The notes: generated by a model from the sequence alone, not told the origin. A DNA stretch of 14,090 nt from an uncultured Eggerthellaceae bacterium (GCA_946626265.1 CAMOUE010000036.1:1-14090), one strand, 5' to 3'. Numbered from the stretch's first letter, positions 1 to 8,168 are shown. Numbers and translations: made by a program.

Positions 1-622
1 GGTGCAGCCGGAACTTCTTCTGGGCTTCCAGCGTGACCGGCACGAGCCCTGCTGCCGTGCAAAGCGCGCGGACCTCGTCGAGCGCGTAGGCGCGCACGTC
101 GCCGTGGCCAACGAGGTTCGCCAGCGGCATCTCCGTGCGGTTCATGAGCCACAGGACGGGCGCCGCAGCCGTGTAGTCGCGCAGGACCAGCTTGCCACCG
201 GGGCGCAGCACGCGCGCGACCCCGTCGAAGAACGCCTGCGGGTTGGGGTAGTGGTGGAAGCTGTTCGCGCAGATGACGGCATCGAAGCTCGCGTCGTCGA
301 ACGGCAAGTTTTCGGCATCGCCCACGACGAAGCACGCGTTCTCGATGCCCTTCGCGTTCGCAACCTCGACCATGCGGGGCGTCAGATCGAGCCCCGTGTA
401 GCGCCCGTCCGGGAGTTCGGATGCCAACAGCTCGACCATCGGGCCCGTCCCGCAGCCCACGTCGAGGAGATCCTCGAAATCATCCCTCTTCAGCTCCTCG
501 AGGATGGGTGGGTAGTCGTCCTTGCACATCTCGTAGATCCCGGCGTGGCCGCTGTCGTACACCTCGGCCGCCTTCGTGAATTCCCTGATCGACAGCTCCT
601 TGTATTTGACGTCGCTCTTCAT
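1..622 (-). CDS. Class I SAM-dependent methyltransferase (3' end outside window)
   Basis: Read on the minus strand from ATG at 622, with AGGAG six bases upstream. About 207 codons are visible and the frame stays open to the left edge, so the C-terminus is missing. The protein starts MKSDVKYKELSIREFTKAAE. It has the SAM-binding motif I LLDVGCGTGP near residues 53-62, an acidic residue in YTGLDLTPRM after the second strand (motif II), GDAENLPFDDASFDAV (motif III region), and ARVLRPGGKLVLRDYT (post-motif). This is the Methyltransf_11/UbiE-like pattern typical of small-molecule methyltransferases, normally cytosolic. The substrate cannot be read from the sequence. It is divergent from the TetR gene, separated by about 260 bases, and has its own promoter-like -10, so co-regulation with tetR is possible but not shown. 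The call as a methyltransferase is firm; the specific function is unknown. Confidence 0.9.
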   Translation of the reverse strand, partial: MKSDVKYKELSIREFTKAAEVYDSGHAGIYEMCKDDYPPILEELKRDDFEDLLDVGCGTGPMVELLASELPDGRYTGLDLTPRMVEVANAKGIENACFVVGDAENLPFDDASFDAVICANSFHHYPNPQAFFDGVARVLRPGGKLVLRDYTAAAPVLWLMNRTEMPLANLVGHGDVRAYALDEVRALCTAAGLVPVTLEAQKKFRLH

Positions 623-686
623 ATGTCGCTCCTCGTGTTCTCCGCCTTCTGCCAGGTGATAGAGTTTTCATTTGCATGCATATCCC

Positions 687-716
687 ATTATAAGTTAGTA
701 ATGGATAACATTTACA
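687..716 (-). promoter_or_regulatory. Probable promoter of the methyltransferase gene
   Basis: On the minus strand, positions 692-687 read TATAAT, a perfect -10 hexamer, about 65 bases upstream of the methyltransferase start. The -35 region about 18 bases further up (TGTAAA, 716-711) is poor. The surroundings are AT-rich and contain two short palindromes: TGCATGCA at 673-680 and GCATATATGC at 722-731. The -10 is seen directly; use as a promoter is inferred. Confidence 0.45.
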
Positions 717-789
717 TTCTCGCATATATGCCGACAATTTGTACCGCCTGGAAGCATATTCCGATTTGCGATGTAGTCTTTTACGGCGC

Positions 790-818
790 TTGACAAAAAA
801 GTTTACCGTAGCTATCTT
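790..818 (+). promoter_or_regulatory. Sigma70-type promoter of the tetR gene
   Basis: TTGACA (790-795) is a perfect -35 box, followed after 17 bases by TATCTT (813-818) as -10. Expected transcription start is near 825, about 60 bases before the tetR start codon. The start falls inside the palindrome at 821-837, which is the usual layout for repressor control. Confidence 0.75.
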
Positions 819-820
819 AT

Positions 821-837
821 GGTAATCGTTGATTACC
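821..837. promoter_or_regulatory. Palindromic operator at the tetR transcription start
   Basis: GGTAATC-GTT-GATTACC is a perfect 7-bp inverted repeat with a 3-base spacer. It sits directly downstream of the -10 box and overlaps the predicted start. A related half-site, GTTTACC (801-807), lies between -35 and -10. TetR-family proteins bind such short palindromes as dimers and commonly repress their own gene, so this is most simply the autoregulatory site of the neighbouring regulator. Binding by that protein is inferred. Confidence 0.65.
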
Positions 838-886
838 AACGACATGGCATAGGGTGCCGGGAGGCACGAGTGGAGCAAGGGACGAC

Positions 887-1498
887 ATGCCGAAAGACGG
901 TCGCTTAACACGCGAGAAGATTCTCGCGGCTGCGAAAGAAGAATTCCTGGACAAGGGATTCGAGAAGGCTTCCATTCGCGCCATTGCCAAGAATGCCAGC
1001 CTGACCAGCGCTGCGCTCTATCGGCATTTCGGCAGCAAACACGATATCTTTGCGGCTTTGGTGGAACCCGGTCTCGAAGCCGTCGATACGTGGACGAAGG
1101 ACCATAGGACGCACGCGTACATCGATGCGGAAAACGGACGCATTGAGCGGGCGGCATCCCGCTCCGAAGTGGATATGATGCGCGACGTGGTCTTCCCAAA
1201 CCGTGACACGTTCAAGCTTCTCGTGAGCTGCTCCCAGGGAACAGCCTATGAGAATTTCGTCCATATGCTGGTCGAGCGCCAGCAAGTCGAGCTCGCGCAA
1301 GGAATCAGCTGGCTGAAGGCGAAGGGGTTCAAAGTCAAAGACGTCGGCGAGGGTGCGCTGCACATGATGTTGTCGGCGTACACCACGGCGCTGTTCGAGC
1401 CGATTGCTCACGATTATCCAGAGGAGGACACCATGCAGTACTACCGAACGATGGAACGGTTCTTCTTGCCAGGATGGCGCGACATACTTGGAATCTAG
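887..1498 (+). CDS. TetR/AcrR-family transcriptional regulator
   Basis: 203 residues, a normal TetR length. The N-terminal domain has the family pattern: TREKILAAAKEEFLDKGFEK (helix 1), then the helix-turn-helix ASIRAIAKNASLTSAALYRHF at about residues 28-48, followed by GSKHDIFAALVE. The remaining ~140 residues form the ligand-binding domain, which gives no ligand clue. ATG at 887 is chosen over an upstream GTG at 854 because GGAGCAAGG sits just ahead of it and because the N-terminus then has family length. The gene has its own strong promoter with a palindromic operator and ends in a terminator. It is followed by the two ABC transporters and the ECF importer, so it probably senses a compound or metal complex linked to that transport system. 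That link is contextual only. Confidence 0.92.
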   Translation: MPKDGRLTREKILAAAKEEFLDKGFEKASIRAIAKNASLTSAALYRHFGSKHDIFAALVEPGLEAVDTWTKDHRTHAYIDAENGRIERAASRSEVDMMRDVVFPNRDTFKLLVSCSQGTAYENFVHMLVERQQVELAQGISWLKAKGFKVKDVGEGALHMMLSAYTTALFEPIAHDYPEEDTMQYYRTMERFFLPGWRDILGI

Positions 1499-1524
1499 GA
1501 GCCCGAAAGGGCTCCTTTCATTTT
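1497..1524 (+). terminator. Rho-independent terminator after tetR
   Basis: AGGAGCCC-GAAA-GGGCTCCT is a perfect 8-bp stem with a GNRA-type tetraloop, followed by TTTCATTTT. It overlaps the tetR stop codon (1496-1498). It separates tetR from the transporter operon, which therefore needs its own promoter or read-through. Confidence 0.85.
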
Positions 1525-1529
1525 GGATT

Positions 1530-1555
1530 GTTATCGAAAACACGCGTTTGATAGC
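1530..1555. promoter_or_regulatory. Imperfect inverted repeat upstream of the transporter operon
   Basis: Arms 1530-1538 (GTTATCGAA) and 1547-1555 (TTTGATAGC) pair over 9 positions, including two G-T wobbles, across an 8-base spacer. It lies in the 60-base gap between the tetR terminator and the first ABC gene. Its outer halves loosely resemble the tetR operator halves GGTAATC/GATTACC but with wider spacing. It could be a regulator site for the operon. No good -35/-10 pair was found here, so this is tentative. Confidence 0.3.
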
Positions 1556-1585
1556 AAACGGCGAAGAAGGCGAAGAAGGAAAGGT

Positions 1586-3439
1586 ATGGAAAAGGAGCGA
1601 GGAAAAGAGCAGGTCCAGCTGCAGGAGCAGCTGCCGTCCGGCGCGGCGAAGCCAGACGGCTCGGAGTTGTCGGCAAAGGAGGAGAAGCCCCGGTCGACCT
1701 GGTCGTGGGTCTTCGAGTTCGCGGGCATGCGCAAGCGCGACTACGTGCTGAGCGTTGTGTTCGCGGTGTGCAAGGTGATCTGCATCGTGGCACCCTATGT
1801 TGTGCTCGCTGAGGTGATTCGCGAGTTGTTCGCGGGCACGGACGATTTCGCCTTCTACGTGCGCGACCTGTGCATCATGGCTGTGCTGTGGGTGGCGTCG
1901 GCACTGTTCCACATGCTGTCGACTACGGCGTCACATAAGGCCACGTTCTACGTGCTGGGCTCCATGCGCAAGCGTGCGTGCGACAAGCTGACGCGCATGC
2001 AACTGGGCGATGTGAAGGCGCAGTCGTCGGGCGGGTTGAAGAACATCCTGGTCGAGCGCATCGACAGCATCGAGACCACGCTCGCGCACATCCTGCCAGA
2101 ATTCACGAGCAACCTGCTGGCACCCGTGCTCATCTTGGCGATGCTGCTCGTCATCGACTGGCGCATCGCGCTCGTGTCGCTGGTGACCGTGCCCTTGGGC
2201 TTCATCTGCATGATGGGCATGTTCAAGGACTACGACGCGTTCAACCAGCGGTGCGTGGACAAGACCAAGGTGCTCAACGACACTGCCGTCGAGTACATCA
2301 ACGGCATCGAAGTCATCAAGGTGTTCGGCAAGACGCAAAGCTCGTACGGCAAGTTCGTGCAAGCCGCCAAGGAAGCCGCGTCGTCGTACGTAGACTGGAT
2401 GGCGCGCTGCAACGTGTATTTCTCGCTCGCAATGTCGGTGATGCCGGCAACGCTTCTGGGCGTTCTGCCTGTTGGGGCGTTGTTCGTGTCCGGCGGCAGC
2501 CTTGCGGCAGGCGATTTCGTTACGTGCATCGTGCTGTCGCTCGGCCTTATCACCCCGGTGATCACGATGCTGTCGTACATGGACGATATCAAGGCGCTCA
2601 ACATCGTGATGGGAGAGGTCACATCGATCATCGCAGCGCCCGAGCAGGTGCGCCCCGCACAAACCGCAGTTGCGCCGCAGGGCAACACGGTCGAGCTTGA
2701 AGACGTTCGTTTCGGGTACGGCGAAACCGAAGTCCTGCATGGCGTGAGTCTGGTGGCGCGCGAAGGCCAGATGACCGCGCTCGTGGGTCCGTCTGGTAGC
2801 GGCAAGTCGACCATCGCCCGTCTGATCTGCGGGCTTTGGGATGTGGGCGGCGGCACGGTTCGTCTCGGTGGCGTCGACGTGCGCGACATCAGCGCGCAAG
2901 ACTACAACGCGCTCGTGTCCTTCGTTTCGCAGGACAGCTACCTGTTCAACGATACCGTGCGCGAAAACATCCGCATGGGCAGGCCTGGTGCGACCAATGC
3001 GGAAGTCGAGGACATCGCGAAGCGCGCCGGTTGCCATGAGTTCATCTTGGGTCTGGAAAACGGCTACGACACGGTCGTGGGCAGCGGCGGCGAGCGGCTT
3101 TCCGGCGGCGAGCGCCAGCGCATCTCGATTGCGCGCGCCATGCTCAAGGGTGCACCCGTGGTCGTGCTCGACGAGGCGACGGCCTACACCGACCCCGAGA
3201 ACGAGGCAGTCATCGAAGAATCGGTCGCCCGCCTGGTGACGGGCAAGACGCTCATTGTCATCGCGCACCGCCTGTCGACCATCAAGGATGCCGACCGCAT
3301 CGTCGTCGTGGACCAGGGTGCCATCGACGAAGAGGGAACGCACGAGGAGCTACTCGCGCATGGCGGACTCTATTCCCGGATGTGGCAAGCCCACATGTCG
3401 GTCAAAGACAGCCTGACCGAAGGAGGTGATGCTGCATGA
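1586..3439 (+). CDS. ABC transporter half-unit, permease fused to ATPase (exporter fold)
   Basis: 617 residues from ATG 1586, preceded by an AGAAGGAAAGG ribosome site. The upstream in-frame TTG at 1523 lies inside the terminator tail and would add an Arg-rich stretch, so it is rejected. Residues 1-45 are a charged cytosolic tail, ~50-345 a six-helix ABC transmembrane domain, and ~368-600 the ATPase. Walker A is GPSGSGKST (401-409), Q-loop Gln449 in VSQDSYLF, signature LSGGERQ (505-511), Walker B VVVLDE (525-530) and the switch histidine His561. All catalytic residues are present. The D-loop reads TAYTDPEN rather than SALD, a form I associate with YbtP/IrtA-like half transporters. It overlaps the next ABC gene by 4 bases, so the two likely form a heterodimer in the membrane. 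Substrate unknown; siderophore or other metallophore transport is a reasonable guess from context, drug or peptide export an alternative. Confidence 0.93.
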   Translation: MEKERGKEQVQLQEQLPSGAAKPDGSELSAKEEKPRSTWSWVFEFAGMRKRDYVLSVVFAVCKVICIVAPYVVLAEVIRELFAGTDDFAFYVRDLCIMAVLWVASALFHMLSTTASHKATFYVLGSMRKRACDKLTRMQLGDVKAQSSGGLKNILVERIDSIETTLAHILPEFTSNLLAPVLILAMLLVIDWRIALVSLVTVPLGFICMMGMFKDYDAFNQRCVDKTKVLNDTAVEYINGIEVIKVFGKTQSSYGKFVQAAKEAASSYVDWMARCNVYFSLAMSVMPATLLGVLPVGALFVSGGSLAAGDFVTCIVLSLGLITPVITMLSYMDDIKALNIVMGEVTSIIAAPEQVRPAQTAVAPQGNTVELEDVRFGYGETEVLHGVSLVAREGQMTALVGPSGSGKSTIARLICGLWDVGGGTVRLGGVDVRDISAQDYNALVSFVSQDSYLFNDTVRENIRMGRPGATNAEVEDIAKRAGCHEFILGLENGYDTVVGSGGERLSGGERQRISIARAMLKGAPVVVLDEATAYTDPENEAVIEESVARLVTGKTLIVIAHRLSTIKDADRIVVVDQGAIDEEGTHEELLAHGGLYSRMWQAHMSVKDSLTEGGDAA

Positions 3440-5169
3440 TCGGCGTCATCCGCAAATTCTTCGCGTTCTGCCCGGCCGAGTACCGCAGCAAATTCTACAA
3501 GGCGCTCGTCATGGGCGTGTTCATGTCGTTCTTTCATGCGCTGAGCATTCCCGCCATCGCGCTCGTGCTTTCGGGCGTGATCGAGGGCAACGTCACCGCA
3601 CTGCACATTTGGGGTGGTTTCGGGTTGATGGTCGTGTCCGTGGCGGGAGAGGGCATCCTCCGCGGCCAGGCGACCAACCTGCAGACCGAAGGTGGGTACG
3701 GCACGGCAACCGACAAGCGCATTGAGATCGCCGAGCACATGCGCTACCTGCCCATGGGTTACTTCAACTCCCGGAGCCTTGGCGCAATTGCGTCGGTCAC
3801 CACCAATACGATGGAAAACCTCCAGGGCGTTGCGACCCGCGTGATCATGCTCGTGAGCGAAGGCCTTCTGACCACGGCAGTCATCGCGCTCATCCTGCTC
3901 GTCTTCGACGTGCGCATTGGGCTGATCCTGGTCGCCGGATGCGCGGCTTATTTGCTCGTGAATCACTTCATGCAGCTGCGTTCCGAGCGCATGAGCCCCA
4001 TCAAGGTCCAGACCGATACGGTGCTCGTCGACAACGTGCTCGAATACGTGCAGGGCATGCAGGAGGTCAAGTCGTTCGGGTTCGTCGGCGACAAGACGGC
4101 ACGTCTCAACAAGGCAATCGAGGAGAACGTGAACGCCAACACGGACATGGAGCTCATGCTGGTTCCCTTCATGGCCGCGCAGAGCATGGTGACCAAGCTC
4201 ACGGGCGTGATCATGTGCCTGTGCTCCATATGGTTCTACTTCACGGGCAGCATGGACCTGCTGGTGTGCGTGATCATGATCATTTCGGCGTTCATGGTGT
4301 ATGGAAGTCTGGAATCGGCGGGCACGTATTCGGGATTGCTGCGCATCGTCGACGTGAGCATCGACCGCGCAAACGAGATCCTGGCCATTGAGTCCATGGA
4401 CATCGACGGGCGCGATTTCGAACCCGAAACGTTCGACATCGAAGTGCGCGACATCGAGTTTGCGTACGGGGACCGCAAGATCATCGACGGCGTGAGCGCA
4501 CGCATTCCCGAAAAGTCCACGTGCGCCATCGTGGGCCCGTCGGGCGGTGGAAAGACCACGCTCACGAGTCTGGTTTCGCGCTTCTGGGACGTTGACGCAG
4601 GCGAAGTCCTGCTCGATGGCCATGACGTGCGCGAATACAGCATGGACGCACTCATGCGCAACTACAGCTTCGTGTTCCAACGCGTGTACCTGTTCAAGGA
4701 CACGGTTGCGAACAATATCCGGTTCGGGCATCCCGAGGCGCCGATGGAGACGGTGGTCGAAGCGGCCAAGAAGGCGCGCTGCCACGACTTCATCGAGGCG
4801 CTGCCGCAGGGCTACGACACGGTTATCGGGGAGGGCGGTGCCACGCTTTCGGGCGGTGAGCGCCAACGTATCTCCATTGCGCGGGCAATCATGAAGGACG
4901 CGCCGATCATCGTGCTCGACGAGGCTACGGCCAACGTCGATCCCGAGAACGAAAAGGAGCTCATGGAGGCGATAGAGGAGCTCACGCGCGACAAGACGAT
5001 CATCATGATCGCCCATCGCCTGAAGACGGTGGAGAGCGCCGACCAGATTCTCGTCATCGACCGGGGCAAGGTGGTCCAGCAGGGCAGCCATGCGCAACTG
5101 ATGGCCCAAGAGGGAATCTACCGGCGCTTCGTTGACGCACGCCAGCGAGCAGCTTCGTGGCAGCTGTAG
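3436..5169 (+). CDS. ABC transporter half-unit, partner of the upstream gene
   Basis: 577 residues. The ATG overlaps the previous stop (ATGA, 3436-3439) and is preceded by AAGGAGGTGAT, a near-perfect anti-16S match ending well inside the upstream gene, so it is strongly and coordinately translated. The transmembrane domain spans about residues 20-310. The ATPase follows: Walker A GPSGGGKTT (367-375), Gln415 in FVFQRVYLF, signature LSGGERQ (471-477), Walker B IIVLDE (491-496), His527 in IAHRL. Both ATP sites of the expected heterodimer therefore look active. Pairs of exporter-fold half transporters in one operon include drug exporters and also the siderophore importers YbtPQ and IrtAB; the ECF importer directly downstream makes uptake the more interesting option. 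Direction of transport cannot be settled from sequence. Confidence 0.93.
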   Translation: MIGVIRKFFAFCPAEYRSKFYKALVMGVFMSFFHALSIPAIALVLSGVIEGNVTALHIWGGFGLMVVSVAGEGILRGQATNLQTEGGYGTATDKRIEIAEHMRYLPMGYFNSRSLGAIASVTTNTMENLQGVATRVIMLVSEGLLTTAVIALILLVFDVRIGLILVAGCAAYLLVNHFMQLRSERMSPIKVQTDTVLVDNVLEYVQGMQEVKSFGFVGDKTARLNKAIEENVNANTDMELMLVPFMAAQSMVTKLTGVIMCLCSIWFYFTGSMDLLVCVIMIISAFMVYGSLESAGTYSGLLRIVDVSIDRANEILAIESMDIDGRDFEPETFDIEVRDIEFAYGDRKIIDGVSARIPEKSTCAIVGPSGGGKTTLTSLVSRFWDVDAGEVLLDGHDVREYSMDALMRNYSFVFQRVYLFKDTVANNIRFGHPEAPMETVVEAAKKARCHDFIEALPQGYDTVIGEGGATLSGGERQRISIARAIMKDAPIIVLDEATANVDPENEKELMEAIEELTRDKTIIMIAHRLKTVESADQILVIDRGKVVQQGSHAQLMAQEGIYRRFVDARQRAASWQL

Positions 5170-5238
5170 GCGGAAATAGGTTTTTGACGGCAGGTGGTTG
5201 TCGTTGCAAGTATTTAAGGAAGAAAGGAAGATTGGGTA

Positions 5239-5823
5239 ATGGAAGAATCCAAGAAGCTTAACGGAAAAGACCTGATCAACATTGGTATCTATACCGCGCT
5301 GTACTTCGTGTGCGTGTTCGTGGTCGCGATGCTCGGGCTGATACCCGTCGGCTTGTTGCTGCTCGTCGTGCTCGTGCCGCTCATCGCCGCGATTCCGTTC
5401 ACGATGTACCTCACGAAGGTGCGCAAGCCCGGCATGCTGTTCATATCTGCGATTATCATCGGCGTGCTCATGCTGCTGACCGGCATGGGCTACTACGCGC
5501 TGGTGCTGTCGGTGATTACCGGCATCGTCGCCGAGTTGATCTGGAAGAGCGGCGACTACCGTTCGATTGGCAAGATTGCCCCCACGTATGCCGTATTCAA
5601 CCTGTGGATGTGGGCGAACTACCTGCCGCTGTTCCTGGAGCATGACGCATATGTGGCCGCCCGCCCCGATTACGGCGAGACGTACTGGCAGGCGCTCGAG
5701 ACTCTGCTTCCGCCGTGGATGCTGGTCGTCTTGGCCATTGCCTGCATCGTGTTTTCTATTCTGGGCGCCCTGTACGCCAAGAAGGTGCTTGCCAAGAAAA
5801 TGGCTGCTGCCGGTATGGAATAG
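5239..5823 (+). CDS. ECF transporter S component, Trep_Strep/MptD-type membrane protein
   Basis: 194 residues. It starts MEESKKLNGKDLINIGIYTA, and the KDLINIGIYTALYF opening followed by about five to six hydrophobic helices (near 15-35, 37-55, 65-100, 120-135, 160-182) matches my memory of the Trep_Strep family (TIGR02185), annotated as putative ECF S components. S components are the small membrane subunits that bind the substrate; EcfT and EcfA power them. Both follow directly downstream, which supports the assignment. The 69-base gap after the ABC pair holds a TTGACG (5184-5189) that could be a weak internal promoter, and GGAAGAAAGGAAG as ribosome site. The substrate of this family is not established; context suggests a metal complex or a cofactor-like molecule. 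Confidence 0.85.
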   Translation: MEESKKLNGKDLINIGIYTALYFVCVFVVAMLGLIPVGLLLLVVLVPLIAAIPFTMYLTKVRKPGMLFISAIIIGVLMLLTGMGYYALVLSVITGIVAELIWKSGDYRSIGKIAPTYAVFNLWMWANYLPLFLEHDAYVAARPDYGETYWQALETLLPPWMLVVLAIACIVFSILGALYAKKVLAKKMAAAGME

Positions 5824-5919
5824 GAAGCCGCGTAAGGCAACGTGCGCGCTGCATGGCCGCCGGCGCTGCTTTCGATGCTCTTTGCAAGATTGTTTTCGTT
5901 GGGAGTTACGAGGGTCGAC

Positions 5920-6654
5920 ATGGTCGATGAATCCCGAACATACAAGATGAGCGTGCGTAAAGCGCTGCTCGACCCACGCACGAAGCTGCTGCTGCTCGTA
6001 CTGCTCGCGCTGTTCTGCCTCGCGGGCGTAGGAGGGGCGAAGTTGGCACCGTTCAGGGCGTGTTTGGCAGCGTTGCCGTTCGTGCTGATGCTAATCGACA
6101 AGCGTACCGTGCGCGGGTTCGTGCTGCTTGCCGCGGTTGTGGCGTCCGAGGCCTACATCATGTTTGCCTTCACCGGGCAGGGCGGGTTCCTGGAAGGGTT
6201 TATGCTGGTGACGACATTTATCGTGGTGCGGCTGGCCCCCTGCCTGATGATGGGCTCGTACACGATGGACACCACGTCGGTAAGCGAATTCTCCGCGGCA
6301 ATGAACCGCATGCACGTGCCCAGTGCGGTAACCATTCCCTTCTCAGTGATGTTCCGCTTCTTCCCGACCATCAAGGAAAACGCTGCGAACTTGCACGATT
6401 CCATGGTGATGCGCGGCATCGGTGGCGCGAACCTCGGCAAGTTCGTGGAGTATCGGTTGGTGCCGCTGGTCGAGGTGACATCGCGCAGCGGCGACGAGCT
6501 GTCGGCTTCCGCGCTCGTGCGCGGACTGGGCGCGCCCGTGCGCAGGACCGACATCGCGCGCATTGGGTTCGGTGCGGGTGACGCGATCGTGATGCTCGTG
6601 CTGGCAGCTGCTCTGGCGGGTTCGCTGCTGCTTCCTTGGGAGGCGTGGGTATGA
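5920..6654 (+). CDS. ecfT: ECF transporter transmembrane subunit EcfT
   Basis: 244 residues from ATG 5920, with GAGGG five bases upstream. It contains the conserved N-terminal LLDPRTKLLLL entry into helix 1, several hydrophobic helices, and the two coupling-helix motifs that dock on the ATPases: MRG at 164-166 (in SMVMRGIGGAN) and VRG at 200-202 (in SALVRGLGAP), slightly changed from the textbook Ala-Arg-Gly. An in-frame GTG at 5842, preceded by TAAGG, would add 26 residues including a short hydrophobic stretch; I find 5920 more likely because EcfT proteins usually begin just before the DPRTK motif. The stop overlaps the EcfA start by ATGA, so the two are translationally coupled. It links the S component to the fused EcfA ATPase. 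Confidence 0.88.
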   Translation: MVDESRTYKMSVRKALLDPRTKLLLLVLLALFCLAGVGGAKLAPFRACLAALPFVLMLIDKRTVRGFVLLAAVVASEAYIMFAFTGQGGFLEGFMLVTTFIVVRLAPCLMMGSYTMDTTSVSEFSAAMNRMHVPSAVTIPFSVMFRFFPTIKENAANLHDSMVMRGIGGANLGKFVEYRLVPLVEVTSRSGDELSASALVRGLGAPVRRTDIARIGFGAGDAIVMLVLAAALAGSLLLPWEAWV

Positions 6655-8168
6655 TCGATTTCGAAAACGTCTCGTTTGCTTACGAAGGCCGGCAGGTGGA
6701 AAGCCTGCACAACGTGTCGCTGTCCATCGGGAACGGGGAATGCGTGCTCGTGACCGGGCCTTCAGGCTGCGGCAAGTCGACGCTGCTTCGCCTTGTCAAC
6801 GGGTTGATCCCCCATTTCTTCCCAGGCAATTTGAACGGCAGCGTACGTGTGGGCGGTGCCGGCGAAAATGCGGTGCAGAGCGCACCTGGCGCCGCCGCTG
6901 GCGCTATTGTTGCCGAGGGAGACTCGCCGTCTGAGGACGCGGACGCTTCGCTGGTGAAAGCCAGTTCCTCGCCGCTCGAGCCAGGAGCCGTGCCTCTCTA
7001 CGAGCAGGCGGAACTTACCAGTTCGGTGTTTCAAAACCCGCGTACGCAGTTCTACACGACCGACACGACCAGCGAGCTCGCCTTCGCGCTCGAGAACAGA
7101 GGCACGCCCGAAGAGGTGATTGCTTACCACGTGGAGCGGGTCGCAAACGACATGCACCTGGCACCCCTGATGGACCGCAGCCTGTTCGCGCTTTCGGGCG
7201 GCGAGAAGCAGAAGATCGCCTGCGCATGCGTGGAGGTTGCCGACACCGATATCGTGTTGCTCGACGAGCCTACGGCAAATTTGGACTACGACGCGTCGCT
7301 CATGCTCGCCGACATCATTCGGTCGTGGAAGCGTCAGGGCAAGACCATCTTGATCGCCGAGCATCGCATAGCCTGGATTCTCGATGACATTACGCGGCTC
7401 GTCGTCATGGAGAACGGCTCCGTCGTCCGCGAGCTGGCGGGCGACGAACTGGCCGAAGTCGATGACGAATTCTGCCGCAGCTTCGGATTGCGCTCGGCGC
7501 GACTGATCGCTCCCGACGAGGTTGCGCTGCCTGCGTTCGATCCCCCTGAGGCAGCCGAAAGAGACGGGTGTGCAATCGAAAACCTGCATTTCGGGTACAC
7601 GAAGGACCGCTCCGTGCTCGACTTCGACCGCATCCCGCTCGCCCGCGGGAAGATTACTGCCGTGGTCGGGCGCAACGGGCGCGGCAAGACGACGTTTCTG
7701 CGCTGCCTTACCGGCCTGGAGAAGAAAGACAAGAGCGTGCTGCGCTTCAAAGGCGAGGTGTGGGACCGAAAGGCACGCATCAAGAACGTGTTCCTCATCG
7801 CGCAGGATGTGAACTGCCAGCTCTTCACGCAGAGCGTTCGCGAGGAAGTGGAGATCAGCCTCTCGGAGGGGAAGGGCGTCGAGCGAATCGATGAGGTCCT
7901 CGTGTCACTGGATTTATCCGATGTGGCCGACCGCGATCCGTTCACGCTGTCCGGTGGGCAAAAGCAGCGCGTTGCTATCGCCTGCGCTGTGGCTTCGGGC
8001 AGGCAAATCGTGGCGTTCGACGAGCCTACAAGCGGTTTAGGTTACGGGCATATGCTGCAGTTCGCCGCGTTGCTCAAACATCTCGCCGAACAAGGGCGCA
8101 CGGTCGTCGTGGTCACCCACGACACCGAGCTCATCGAGACTGCGGCCGACTATCTGCTCGTGCTGTAG
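6651..8168 (+). CDS. Fused double-ATPase EcfA subunit of the ECF importer
   Basis: 505 residues from ATG 6651, which overlaps the ecfT stop and has GGGAGG seven bases upstream. Two ABC ATPase domains sit in one chain. Domain 1: Walker A GPSGCGKST (36-44), Gln128 in VFQNPRTQF, signature LSGGEKQ (181-187), Walker B IVLLDE (201-206), D-loop NLD, His238. Domain 2: Walker A GRNGRGKTT (340-348), Gln385, signature LSGGQKQ (433-439), Walker B IVAFDE (453-458), His490. The chain thus supplies EcfA and EcfA' together, as is common with Trep_Strep S components. Two oddities: residues ~69-118 are an Ala/Ser/Glu/Asp-rich low-complexity insertion between Walker A and the Q-loop, and the second D-loop reads SGLGYG instead of SGLD. 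The catalytic Glu, signature and His are intact in both domains, so it is probably active. Confidence 0.92.
   Translation: MIDFENVSFAYEGRQVESLHNVSLSIGNGECVLVTGPSGCGKSTLLRLVNGLIPHFFPGNLNGSVRVGGAGENAVQSAPGAAAGAIVAEGDSPSEDADASLVKASSSPLEPGAVPLYEQAELTSSVFQNPRTQFYTTDTTSELAFALENRGTPEEVIAYHVERVANDMHLAPLMDRSLFALSGGEKQKIACACVEVADTDIVLLDEPTANLDYDASLMLADIIRSWKRQGKTILIAEHRIAWILDDITRLVVMENGSVVRELAGDELAEVDDEFCRSFGLRSARLIAPDEVALPAFDPPEAAERDGCAIENLHFGYTKDRSVLDFDRIPLARGKITAVVGRNGRGKTTFLRCLTGLEKKDKSVLRFKGEVWDRKARIKNVFLIAQDVNCQLFTQSVREEVEISLSEGKGVERIDEVLVSLDLSDVADRDPFTLSGGQKQRVAIACAVASGRQIVAFDEPTSGLGYGHMLQFAALLKHLAEQGRTVVVVTHDTELIETAADYLLVL

Noticed and set aside
3370..5643. Very long minus-strand open frame opposite the ABC and ECF genes
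   Set aside because: His/Asp/Arg-rich mirror product of GC-rich codons on the real strand; no domain, no ribosome site, fully overlaps well-supported genes.
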